A stretch of DNA of 64,000 nucleotides from JBEIQE01 sp040376705 (GTDB taxonomy: Bacteria > Pseudomonadota > Alphaproteobacteria > UBA2400): contig JBEIQE010000004.1 of the NCBI GenBank assembly GCA_040376705.1, positions 62,001-126,000 of the forward strand. The letters are read 5' to 3'. A program made the position numbers and the translations under genes. Numbering within the stretch: position 1 is the first letter of the stretch; each line of letters begins with the position of its first letter. Of the stretch, positions 9,355-16,636 are shown in pieces. The notes beneath the pieces were generated by a model that did no database searches, was not told where the DNA came from, and saw only the letters and a list, made by a program, of their open reading frames with translations.

Positions 9355-9553
9355 GCATAACTGACCCGTAAACTTTTCAATAGACCTCAGATGCGAAACA
9401 CATCATAAACCGCCCTCAGGCAGTGCATTGCATTGCCTGAACTTCCTACGGGATGCCCATCCTGTAGTGAACTCTTTTTAGAGTTCAACGTCTTCCCAGA
9501 CGTGAAGCCTCCCTGTTCAACTGGCCGGGTCCGCAAGGACCCGGCTATTTTTT
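9355..9553 (+). ncRNA. Candidate small RNA with tandem hairpins and C-rich loops
   Basis: The 415-base gap between the LysR gene and dps contains a run of adjacent perfect or near-perfect hairpins: 9416-9440 (11 pairs, one wobble), 9446-9467 (9 pairs, loop GCCC), 9468-9487 (8 pairs, loop TTTT), 9488-9503 (6 pairs, loop TCCC), 9503-9519 (4 pairs, loop GCCTCCCTG), and a GC-rich terminator 9524-9553. Such density without coding signal marks a structured RNA. Three loops expose pyrimidine runs complementary to Shine-Dalgarno sequences, as in known alphaproteobacterial trans-acting small RNAs of the AbcR and CcsR types. The 5' end is uncertain. It does not fold as 6S, SRP or tmRNA by eye. A short frame at 9433 reading through the hairpins is not considered a gene. 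Confidence 0.7.
9524..9553 (+). terminator. Rho-independent terminator of the small RNA
   Basis: GCCGGGTCC-GCAA-GGACCCGGC makes a perfect 9-base stem with a GNRA tetraloop, followed within two bases by six T residues. This is a textbook intrinsic terminator on the plus strand and fixes the 3' end of the RNA. Confidence 0.9.
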
Positions 9554-9581
9554 ATCCCTGCCCCCATCCATTCATGCAAAC

Positions 9582-9606
9582 AAAAAGGCCGCCCTTGCGA
9601 GCGGCC
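9582..9606 (-). terminator. Rho-independent terminator of dps
   Basis: Read on the minus strand, GGCCGC and GCGGCC pair around an eight-base loop and are followed by TTTTTG. It lies 24 bases past the dps stop codon and ends that transcript. Confidence 0.8.
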
Positions 9607-9629
9607 CTTCCGTATCAGTTACGTAAAGC

Positions 9630-10073
9630 CTAGGCCTGCTGAGCTTTCAGCATCCATACCATCTTCTGGTGCGCGCGCAGGCGGCCGATGAACAAGTCTT
9701 CGGTCCCCTCATCATCTGCCTCATCCGCAACCTCAATCGCTTCATGCAGGGTCTTGATCAGTGCTTCATGGCCGGCAATCAGGCCTTTGAGCATGCTGTC
9801 TTCGGTCTTGCCTACACCATCCTTAAGGTCAGACGGATCGAGCAGATCCTTCAGGCTGGTGGGGGCCAGCGCGTCGAGTGCGCGGATACGCTCGGCAATG
9901 TCATCGATGCTGGCATGCAGCTCGTTATACTGGGTGTCGAACAACGCGTGCAGTGACGCGAAGTTGGAGCCAACCACATTCCAGTGGGCGGAATGGGTGT
10001 TGAAATAGAGGGCAAACGTCTCGGCCAGTACCTTGCGCAGGGCGGGAACGACGGAATTATCTTTACGACTCAT
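9630..10073 (-). CDS. dps: Dps ferritin-like DNA-protection protein
   Basis: This 147-residue protein is a compact Dps: a four-helix ferritin-like subunit that forms a dodecamer, oxidises ferrous iron with peroxide and shields DNA. The intersubunit ferroxidase residues are all present with normal spacing: His30 in HSAHWNV, His42, Asp57 and Glu61 in SIDDIAER. The N-terminal tail is short, so DNA binding by a lysine-rich tail is not obvious. The gene is monocistronic, with a GGAGAACCCC leader and its own terminator. Confidence 0.95.
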   Translation of the reverse strand: MSRKDNSVVPALRKVLAETFALYFNTHSAHWNVVGSNFASLHALFDTQYNELHASIDDIAERIRALDALAPTSLKDLLDPSDLKDGVGKTEDSMLKGLIAGHEALIKTLHEAIEVADEADDEGTEDLFIGRLRAHQKMVWMLKAQQA

Positions 10074-10167
10074 GGGGTTCTCCTTCTCTGCACAGGATAC
10101 TAGCTCCCCCTGCAGTTAGGGAAAGCCCTCTATTTGCAGTTTAAGCGAATTATGGCACTTATAGCCG

Positions 10168-10950
10168 ATGGCACCCTATTCCCCCATCATGAGCCGTTGG
10201 CTCGAACGCCATCAATCTTATGGTGCCCTTGTTAACAGCCACGACCTGATAAAAGCTCTGGCCGTTATCATCATGATTTGTGACCATATTGGCCAGTACC
10301 TTGCACCTAACGAATTATGGTTTAGGGCAATTGGCCGTATTGGTTTTCCGGTCTGGTTTTTTATGGCTGGCTATACAAAAAAAGGCGGGTTCACCTGGGA
10401 ACTTCTGCCGGGCATGAGCTTACTGGTTCTAACACGCTACATTCTTGGGATACCGGTACTTGCGATCAACGCCCTGCTCACCATTTTTCTTATCCGCGTC
10501 ATGATTCTCTACACACCAGCTGATTATTATAAAAAAAACCTCCCCCTCGTTTTGCTTATAGCATTACTTGCCTGCCTCTTCTTTAATGCAACTTCCATGT
10601 TATTTGAGTACGGCACTATTGGCCTCCTCTTTGGGTATCTAGGCTACGCAGTTCGCAACACGCCTGACACTATCGAGCGACGAATACTGGCGCTCGCATG
10701 TTTTGTCGCTTTTATGGCAACGCAACTATACCCAATAAGGTTCGATATATTACAAACACTTGTTATTGTCGTAGGTACCGCAGCCTTCATGTACTGGCTA
10801 TACTTCTTCCAGTATCGTCAGTACAATAATAGCCAATCCTGGCATGGTTTCGGCGTTGTTATCCGAGGCTTGGGGCGGCACACATTGCTCATTTATGTAC
10901 TCCATCTTTACATCCTTGCCATTGTGATGATGGCCAACCGTTTGAGCTAA
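10168..10950 (+). CDS. TraX-family membrane protein, first of two
   Basis: This 260-residue protein has about eight hydrophobic segments and the TraX-family opening: SHDLIKALAVIIMICDHIG, then AIGRIGFPVWFFMAGYTKK. TraX proteins are acyltransferase-3-like integral membrane enzymes; the F-plasmid TraX acetylates pilin, but chromosomal copies are mostly uncharacterised. The basic/aromatic His-Asp pair (CDH) in the first helix is conserved in both tandem copies. An in-frame ATG at 10189 is an alternative start; neither has a clear ribosome site. The second copy starts 3 bases after the stop. Confidence 0.8.
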   Translation: MAPYSPIMSRWLERHQSYGALVNSHDLIKALAVIIMICDHIGQYLAPNELWFRAIGRIGFPVWFFMAGYTKKGGFTWELLPGMSLLVLTRYILGIPVLAINALLTIFLIRVMILYTPADYYKKNLPLVLLIALLACLFFNATSMLFEYGTIGLLFGYLGYAVRNTPDTIERRILALACFVAFMATQLYPIRFDILQTLVIVVGTAAFMYWLYFFQYRQYNNSQSWHGFGVVIRGLGRHTLLIYVLHLYILAIVMMANRLS

Positions 10951-10953
10951 ATC

Positions 10954-11727
10954 ATGACCGAAACCACCATTACCAAACCAACTCTTGATGAGCATCTGGA
11001 AATCGCAAAATGGCTGGCGATTCTCACAATGGTGATCGATCATATCGGGTATATTTTTGGTGAATACCTAGACTACACTACATGGCGATCAGTTGGCCGT
11101 GTTTGCTGGCCACTCATTACCTGGATTGTAGCCATGCGCCTTTATGTAGCGCCTGAGCGCACCAAGGGTTACCTCAAGCGCCTGCTGCCTTGGGCTATTA
11201 TCGCACAAGTACCTTATGCCTTTGTTTTCTGCCTCATGAAAACACCACCGATGCCCTGGTATAATAGCTTCAATGTATTTTTCACTATAATGCTTGGATG
11301 CCTCATTTTTATGATGGTTATGGCGTGGGATAAATCATCAACGATCAAACGTGCATTGATAATATTTGGCGTTGTTAGCGTTAGCATCGTCAGCCTTAAA
11401 GTGGATTATAGCACTTTTGGCGTTATCAGTATTCCGGTGCTGGCATTTCTGGCCCAGCGCGATCTCAAACAGTCTGCACTAGCTTGTGGTATTATGGCGG
11501 CCCTTGCAAATTTCTTTGTATTAGTGACTGATGGGCTACTGACCGAATATTGGTTGATGGCGGTTGTACCTCTTGTAGGCAGCCCTATTGCCCTCTACTG
11601 CCTCAATAACTACCTGCCCATGCCCCGCCTGCCGCGCTGGTTCTTCTACGCCTTCTACCCGCTGCACCTTATCTTGCTGGTCATTCTGGTGGTTATTCTC
11701 TTCCCGCCGCCAGCAGTCGCACCCTAG
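10954..11727 (+). CDS. TraX-family membrane protein, second of two
   Basis: This 257-residue multi-pass protein is a diverged paralog of the previous gene. It opens with EIAKWLAILTMVIDHIGYI and SVGRVCWPLITWIVAMRLYV, matching the DH...GR..(F/W)P pattern of TraX/acyltransferase-3-like proteins, and ends with a hydrophobic FYPLHLILLVILVVIL helix. The likely role is acylation of an envelope substrate, or a related membrane function; this is family inference only. The tight spacing shows an operon with the first copy. Confidence 0.78.
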   Translation: MTETTITKPTLDEHLEIAKWLAILTMVIDHIGYIFGEYLDYTTWRSVGRVCWPLITWIVAMRLYVAPERTKGYLKRLLPWAIIAQVPYAFVFCLMKTPPMPWYNSFNVFFTIMLGCLIFMMVMAWDKSSTIKRALIIFGVVSVSIVSLKVDYSTFGVISIPVLAFLAQRDLKQSALACGIMAALANFFVLVTDGLLTEYWLMAVVPLVGSPIALYCLNNYLPMPRLPRWFFYAFYPLHLILLVILVVILFPPPAVAP

Positions 11728-11843
11728 TAAAACTGCGCTGTTAAGCATCCTCAGGCTGCTATCTGCGGCCTGATTCAGCATTTCCTAACCCTGATTTGTT
11801 AGGCTTAAAAAATATTAATATTTTAAAAAACAAGGATGACCCG

Positions 11844-12038
11844 ATGGGCAGCCCGCAGCACCCTGATTTTGACGCCCTGAGCCAGCAGGTTGACCTCGAC
11901 CGTCTGCTCTATGCCTCATCGCCGCCCAGCGGCCCTACGGATGCGTTCAAGCCCCTGAGTGTGCGCAAAATAGATGCGGGCGTGACCCATGTGATCAACG
12001 CCCGCTTCCATCACATATCTAAACCTGGCTTAAGTTAG
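11844..12038 (+). CDS. Small hypothetical protein, 64 residues
   Basis: The ATG at 11844 has an AAGGA motif 8 bases upstream, better than an upstream in-frame ATG at 11796 that lies in AT-rich sequence. The product MGSPQHPDFDALSQQVDLDR... is hydrophilic, with no signal peptide or membrane segment. Family not recognised. The gene's last codons form one arm of a perfect hairpin (12027-12046), and it converges on the aminotransferase gene with one base between stop codons. Confidence 0.6.
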   Translation: MGSPQHPDFDALSQQVDLDRLLYASSPPSGPTDAFKPLSVRKIDAGVTHVINARFHHISKPGLS

Positions 12039-12046
12039 CTTAAGCC
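12027..12046. other. Perfect hairpin spanning two convergent stop codons
   Basis: GGCTTAAG-TTAG-CTTAAGCC is an exact 8-base inverted repeat with a 4-base loop. The plus-strand TAG (12036-12038) and the minus-strand TAA (12042-12040) both lie within it. No T-run follows on either strand, so it is not a standard terminator, but it could stall or protect both convergent transcripts. Confidence 0.5.
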
Positions 12047-13272
12047 GCCTCAACTTTTCCCTGCGTTTTTCCCATAACCGCCTCACAAGCGCGGGCGATA
12101 CGGGTGCAGGCATCCTTCAACACTTCAGGCGATGCCGCATACGACACGCGGAAGTATGGCGACATGCCAAAGGCAGCGCCATGCACGGCGGCAACGCCCT
12201 CGGTCTCGAGGAAGTAAGTAACCACGTCTTCATCGGTAGCCAGTGTCTTGCCCTGCGGGGTGACCTTGCCAATCAGGCCGGCACAGCTGGGGTAGACATA
12301 GAAGGCGCCTTCAGGCTTGGCGCACGAGAGGCCAGGAGCCTGATTGAGCAGACCAACTACCAGATCGCGGCGTTCCTGGAAGGACTTGCGCCAATCCTTG
12401 AGGAAGTCGATGGGCTGTGTGAGAGCACCCAGCGCCGCAGCCTGCGAGATGGATGAAGCGTTTGAGGTACTATGACCCTGCAGATCACCCATGGCCTTGA
12501 TAAGGGCCTTGGGACCGCCAGCGTAGCCAATACGCCAACCGGTCATCGAAAAGGCCTTGGAGCAGCCATTCATGGTGAGGGTACGGTCGTACAGCTTGGG
12601 CTCGACCTGTGCGATGGTGCGGAACTGGAAGTCGTCATAAACGAGGTGCTCGTAAATGTCGTCGGCCAAGATCCAGACATGCGGATGACGCAGCAGCACA
12701 TCGGCCAGCGCACGCAGCTCGGCTTCAGTATAGGCAGCGCCCGTGGGGTTTGAGGGCGAGTTGAGGATGAGCCACTTGGTCTTGGGTGTAATGGCCTTCT
12801 CGAGTACTTCCGGCGCAAGGCGGAAGCCCTTGCTGGCATCTGTATCCACCACCAACGGCTTACCTTCGGCCAGATAAACGATATCAGGGTAGCTCACCCA
12901 GTAAGGCGCAGGGATGATCACTTCATCGCCAGCGTTAACTGTGGCCAGCATGGCGTTGAAGAGTACCTGCTTGCCGCCGGTACCAACGATGATCTGGTCA
13001 GGCGCGTACTCAAGGCCGTTCTCGTTCTTGAACTTGGCCGAAATCGCCTTACGAAGTGCCATGGTACCCGGCACATCGGTGTACTTGGTCTCGCCCGCCT
13101 TGATGGCAGCTACAGCTGCATCTTTAATGTGGTTGGGGGTATCGAAATCGGGCTCACCTACGGAAAGGGAGATCACATCGCGGCCAGCAGCCTTCATTTC
13201 CTTGGCTTTGGAATTGATCGACAAGGTGGGCGATGGCTTGATACGGGAAAGACGGTCGGCGAGAAGGGCCAT
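12040..13272 (-). CDS. aspC: Class I aspartate aminotransferase
   Basis: This 410-residue pyridoxal-phosphate enzyme belongs to the class I aminotransferases of the alphaproteobacterial AspC/AatA type (subgroup I-gamma). It moves the amino group between aspartate and 2-oxoglutarate; some members also act on prephenate. Seen in the sequence: the N-terminal SVGEPDFDTPNHI, the substrate motif NSPSNPTGAAY (171-181), DDIYEHLVYDD, and the Schiff-base Lys239 in NGCSKAFSMTGWRIGY. The length is normal. The gene appears monocistronic, convergent with the small gene at its 3' end. Confidence 0.92.
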   Translation of the reverse strand: MALLADRLSRIKPSPTLSINSKAKEMKAAGRDVISLSVGEPDFDTPNHIKDAAVAAIKAGETKYTDVPGTMALRKAISAKFKNENGLEYAPDQIIVGTGGKQVLFNAMLATVNAGDEVIIPAPYWVSYPDIVYLAEGKPLVVDTDASKGFRLAPEVLEKAITPKTKWLILNSPSNPTGAAYTEAELRALADVLLRHPHVWILADDIYEHLVYDDFQFRTIAQVEPKLYDRTLTMNGCSKAFSMTGWRIGYAGGPKALIKAMGDLQGHSTSNASSISQAAALGALTQPIDFLKDWRKSFQERRDLVVGLLNQAPGLSCAKPEGAFYVYPSCAGLIGKVTPQGKTLATDEDVVTYFLETEGVAAVHGAAFGMSPYFRVSYAASPEVLKDACTRIARACEAVMGKTQGKVEAA

Positions 13273-13375
13273 AATACTTGCTCCAGTTGGGTTCAGATGG
13301 GTCAGGAAACTAAGCCCCTACCCGCCCCAATGCAAGTGCGATTAACCCTTAATAACCAGCCAGATACAGGCCGCT

Positions 13376-13966
13376 TTACATACTCAAGCCTACGGATTTC
13401 ATATCTGGCCGTAGCATGACGCCGGGCTGGGCAGTTTTGAAGACCGGAATGGCCAGTGTCGGGTTATCTGCCGAAACCTGGAAACCACCCTGTGCGGGGT
13501 GATAGCGCGTGCCCGAATGATGAATAGGAACCATGACCTTGCCGACCAATGTATAAGTCGTATTGCTGTAGGGGATGGCCGTGCAGTTCTCCTGAGCATG
13601 ATATGAAGCGCATTTCTCCATAGAGCGATAATAGTAGCCTTTGCGTTGGTGCTTTTCAGTGGCAGTGCGGAATGCATCTACGCAGAAAGTTGCTTCTTTG
13701 CCCTGACTTTGGCAGTGCGCTACATCTTTAAAAACAAGCGTAGGGCTAGCATCCATGCGCGTCAGTTGGTCAGCATCCTGACCCGAAAGATGGATATTAT
13801 AGCCGACAAGTCCAATTGTCCCTGCAACCAGCCCTGTGGCCACCCATCCCAGCAGGCCAAGTGTCCGCTCCAGCATATCTTCGCCCTTAACAGGCAGGGT
13901 CAGTATCTCACCCCATGTGCCAGCCATATCACTGATGAACTCTCCAGTACTCCGCAAGAAACCCAT
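13376..13966 (-). CDS. DUF1190-like membrane-anchored protein
   Basis: The ATG at 13966 is preferred because AGGAG lies 7 bases upstream; the frame extends to 13990. The 196-residue product has one hydrophobic helix (GWVATGLVAGTIGLVGYNIH) and then the DUF1190/YgiB-like pattern: two Cys-anchored units, DVAHCQSQGKEATFCVDAFR and YYRSMEKCASYHAQENCTAI. The C-terminal part is unlike YgiB. It is the last gene of a minus-strand cluster with the ATP-grasp enzyme upstream, so it probably shares its process. Function unknown. Confidence 0.65.
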   Translation of the reverse strand: MGFLRSTGEFISDMAGTWGEILTLPVKGEDMLERTLGLLGWVATGLVAGTIGLVGYNIHLSGQDADQLTRMDASPTLVFKDVAHCQSQGKEATFCVDAFRTATEKHQRKGYYYRSMEKCASYHAQENCTAIPYSNTTYTLVGKVMVPIHHSGTRYHPAQGGFQVSADNPTLAIPVFKTAQPGVMLRPDMKSVGLSM

Positions 13967-14058
13967 GGCTACTCTCCTTTCTTCGAGCATAGGAAATCAG
14001 CCTGACAAGCGGGATGAAGTTACAATGACGGTTTTATTACAGCTTTATGACAGGGTGT

Positions 14059-15222
14059 TTATCCAGCGATATAATGCGGAATGAAGCGGCTATCGTTACC
14101 CGTAATGTAGCCCGCATCCTCACGGATACCCAGACCACTGGCCTGATCGCCAATCACCCAAGCCCCCAGCACGGGGCGAAAGCCGTCAAACTCCGGCAAG
14201 GGCGCATAGGCCTGATAGATGGCATCGCCCTCGTTATAAATACCTTTGGTCTTTTGCGCCTGCTCGCCGCCAATCACGATGGTAACGTTTGCGCCCTCGC
14301 GGCTGAGCTTGGGCTTGATTACATGGTCCTCGCCAGCAAAGTCAGCTACGCTGAAGCTGGCCTTCAAAAGGTTGGGATGGCCGGGGTTTAGCTCCCACAA
14401 AACTGGCAGCAATGCCTTGTTAGAGAGCAGCATCTTCCAGCTCGGCTCAAACCACTGCACCTTGTGCTCTAGCAGGCAATCGGCAAAACCATCGCGCGCC
14501 ATATGCTCCCATGGGTAGAGCTTGAATGCGCGCTCAATCACTTCGCCGTCTTTGTCGACAAACTTGCGGGCGGCCTCATCCCAGCCGATCTCGCTCATAT
14601 CCATACTCTTGGTATTAAGCCCCGCCTGCGCCGCTGTATCGCGCAGATACTGGTAACAGATGAAATCCTCCCTGGCGTCTGAGCAGCCAGCGAAATGGAT
14701 AAGCGGTAATGTTCCATCTACCGCAGGCAGTACTTTAGCCCAGCGGCTCACAAGGCGTTCGTGCAAGGCGTTAAACTGCTCATGGCCGGGCTTGCTCTCC
14801 TGCACCCAGTGCCATTGCAGAATGGCGCTTTCGAACAGTGAGGTTGGTGTATCGGCATTATACTCGAGCATCTTGGGCGGATTTACACCGTCGTACTGCA
14901 AATCAAAGCGGCCATAGACATGGGGCTGGCGGCTCTGCCAGCTGGCGACCACATCCGGCCAAAAGAGCTCAGGAATACCGAAATGCTCGATCAGGCGGTT
15001 ATCGCCAGCCAGATGACGGTTGATAATATGCTGGACAGCCGCAAGACACAGCTGATGCAGCGTATTGGTTGCTGCCTCAATCTCCATCGCCTGCTTGAGC
15101 GAGAACTTGTAGCTGGTATCCTCAGCCCAGTAGATCTTGCCGGCAAAGTGATGAATGTTAAACCCGAACTGCTCCAGTGACTTCTGCCAATCAGGACGGG
15201 GGGTCTGTGTCTCGCGCTGCAT
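14059..15222 (-). CDS. Glutathionylspermidine-synthase-like ATP-grasp protein (YgiC type)
   Basis: This 387-residue protein matches the C-terminal synthetase domain of glutathionylspermidine synthase without the amidase, as in E. coli YgiC/YjfC. ATP-grasp signs are KPKLSREGANVTIVIGG (phosphate loop and Mg binding region), VQWFEPSWKMLLSNKALLPVL, and the end GNDSRFIPHYIAG. Such enzymes form an amide or peptide bond with an ATP-activated carboxylate; the natural substrate of YgiC proteins is not settled. CGGAG precedes the start, 12 bases after the stop of the YgiB-like gene. That YgiB-YgiC pairing is conserved in many proteobacteria. Confidence 0.88.
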   Translation of the reverse strand: MQRETQTPRPDWQKSLEQFGFNIHHFAGKIYWAEDTSYKFSLKQAMEIEAATNTLHQLCLAAVQHIINRHLAGDNRLIEHFGIPELFWPDVVASWQSRQPHVYGRFDLQYDGVNPPKMLEYNADTPTSLFESAILQWHWVQESKPGHEQFNALHERLVSRWAKVLPAVDGTLPLIHFAGCSDAREDFICYQYLRDTAAQAGLNTKSMDMSEIGWDEAARKFVDKDGEVIERAFKLYPWEHMARDGFADCLLEHKVQWFEPSWKMLLSNKALLPVLWELNPGHPNLLKASFSVADFAGEDHVIKPKLSREGANVTIVIGGEQAQKTKGIYNEGDAIYQAYAPLPEFDGFRPVLGAWVIGDQASGLGIREDAGYITGNDSRFIPHYIAG

Positions 15223-15234
15223 TGCTTTCTCCGA

Positions 15235-15918
15235 TTAACCGCCCATCGAGCCGCCGCCGGCACGACCTACCGAGCCGAAACCGCCACGTGATACGCTGGT
15301 GCCAGCCGCTTTTGCCACTGCAGCCTTGCTCTGGCCAGCTGCAAAATACGCCTTACCTGCTTTATTAAAAGCGCTAGCAGGTACAGCAGTACGACCTGGC
15401 GAAACCGCAAAGCCATTAGCCAGATGCGGGGTGTTGTTCATGCCGCGGTAAACCGGTTGCGAATAGCTGCTGTGTGAGCTGCCGTGGCTACCCATCATAT
15501 AACCCCAGAAGAACGGGCTGAAGCCAGATGAGTGCGTAGTGGTGGGCGCAGCCGTAGTCGCTGTGCTGGCCAGTGTATCAACACTGCCCAACTCCTGTTC
15601 AGGCTCGGCAGTTGCCAGCGTTGTACCGGCGGCACCACAGTTGCTGCTGCCCCAGTCTTCTTCGCAGTCCTGTTTGCTTTCATAGGTGGGGGTGCTCTTT
15701 ATAGCCTCCGCCTTGGCCTCAGCCAATGCCGTGCTGCACAGGTTGGATGCGTTACCATCGGCCATGCAATCAGCTACCGTGCGGTAGACATTAGCACTCA
15801 CCTTGGGTTCCTCCGGCTGCGGGCTACAGCCTGAAAGACCGATCATGGTGGCCGCAGCTGCGCTGGCAATCAGCGTATTCAATATAAGCTTGGGGCTCTC
15901 TTTAGACATAAGTGACAT
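15235..15918 (-). CDS. DUF1190 (YgiB-like) lipoprotein
   Basis: The ATG at 15918 follows AGGAG by 11 bases and gives a 227-residue product; the frame is open to 15987. A signal peptide ends in the lipobox LSGC (GLSGCSPQP). The DUF1190 core follows: VYRTVADCMADGNASNLCST and YESKQDCEEDWGSSNCG, with paired cysteines. A Gly/Ser-rich tail (SRGGFGSVGRAGGGSMGG) is typical of YgiB. These outer-envelope lipoproteins accompany YgiC ATP-grasp enzymes, encoded next here, suggesting they modify or present a shared substrate. Confidence 0.85.
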   Translation of the reverse strand: MSLMSKESPKLILNTLIASAAAATMIGLSGCSPQPEEPKVSANVYRTVADCMADGNASNLCSTALAEAKAEAIKSTPTYESKQDCEEDWGSSNCGAAGTTLATAEPEQELGSVDTLASTATTAAPTTTHSSGFSPFFWGYMMGSHGSSHSSYSQPVYRGMNNTPHLANGFAVSPGRTAVPASAFNKAGKAYFAAGQSKAAVAKAAGTSVSRGGFGSVGRAGGGSMGG

Positions 15919-16045
15919 GGTGTGTTGTTTCTCCTCTCGTGTAAAAGGAGTAGCAACCCAGCCGCATTTAGTGTGTGAAGAGACCATTACACATACATTG
16001 CATGCAATATATGTTTCACAGAACTGTCATAAACCACAGATCAGA

Positions 16046-16567
16046 TTACTGCAGGTTCAGGAAATACTTTTTGCCATCTGCCGCCATACCGACATGCACT
16101 GTCCGGTAACCCGGCAGCATCCAGACCAACTGAGCCTTGCTATTGTCTTTGGCATCCGCTGGTACAATCACATCCGCCTGCGTTTTGGCCAATGCACCAT
16201 CAAGAGCGATACTGCAGTTGCTCCAGCCATGGTTACGTGCACAGGCCCTGAAGGCAAGCTGTGCTGAATCCTGATGATCAGCTGCATAATAAGCGCCATC
16301 AAACTTGGCGAGGCCGGTATTGGCCATGGCGCTGCTGGCTGCGTTCATGCAGGACTTCTCGCCCACAGCATCAAGGCAGGCATCGGTAATCTTGATCAGC
16401 CTGACCGGGTGTTTGGCCAGCGCGGTCATGGCGGTGGTTACGGCTTGGGTATCTTCAGCCTGATATTGGCTATATGCATATTGCAGCCCCTGACAGCCAG
16501 CAAGTACGGTAGCCGTAGTGCCAATAGCCGTCCATCTTGCGATTCTGCCCCAGTTGCGCTTGCCCAT
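16046..16567 (-). CDS. Exported lipoprotein with DUF1190-like Cys pattern
   Basis: This 173-residue protein has a signal peptide with lipobox LAGC (TVLAGCQGL) and AGGGAG six bases before its start. The mature part carries two Cys pairs spaced like DUF1190 proteins (ITDACLDAVGEKSCMNAA and AFRACARNHGWSNCSIAL), though overall similarity to the neighbouring YgiB-like protein is weak. It is the first gene of the minus-strand cluster. Possibly a third member of the same exported set; function unknown. Confidence 0.6.
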   Translation of the reverse strand: MGKRNWGRIARWTAIGTTATVLAGCQGLQYAYSQYQAEDTQAVTTAMTALAKHPVRLIKITDACLDAVGEKSCMNAASSAMANTGLAKFDGAYYAADHQDSAQLAFRACARNHGWSNCSIALDGALAKTQADVIVPADAKDNSKAQLVWMLPGYRTVHVGMAADGKKYFLNLQ

Positions 16568-16636
16568 TTAAATCTCCCTGATAGGGGCAAACCTAGCAAA
16601 ACAGGTGTTTAGCCTTCAAGGTTAATATGACTGGAA

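Noticed and set aside
9355..9553. 6S, SRP or tmRNA identity for the small RNA
   Set aside because: No long rod with a central bubble (6S), no SRP Alu/S-domain motif and no tRNA-like ends were found.
9433..9633. A 66-codon open frame in the gap before dps
   Set aside because: It reads through five perfect hairpins and a terminator, has no ribosome site and its product is Pro/Cys-rich without family likeness; the RNA explanation is better.
11805..11835. CtrA site upstream of the small gene at 11844
   Set aside because: The TTAA pairs here are spaced by 6 or 4 bases, not 7, in an AT-rich stretch.
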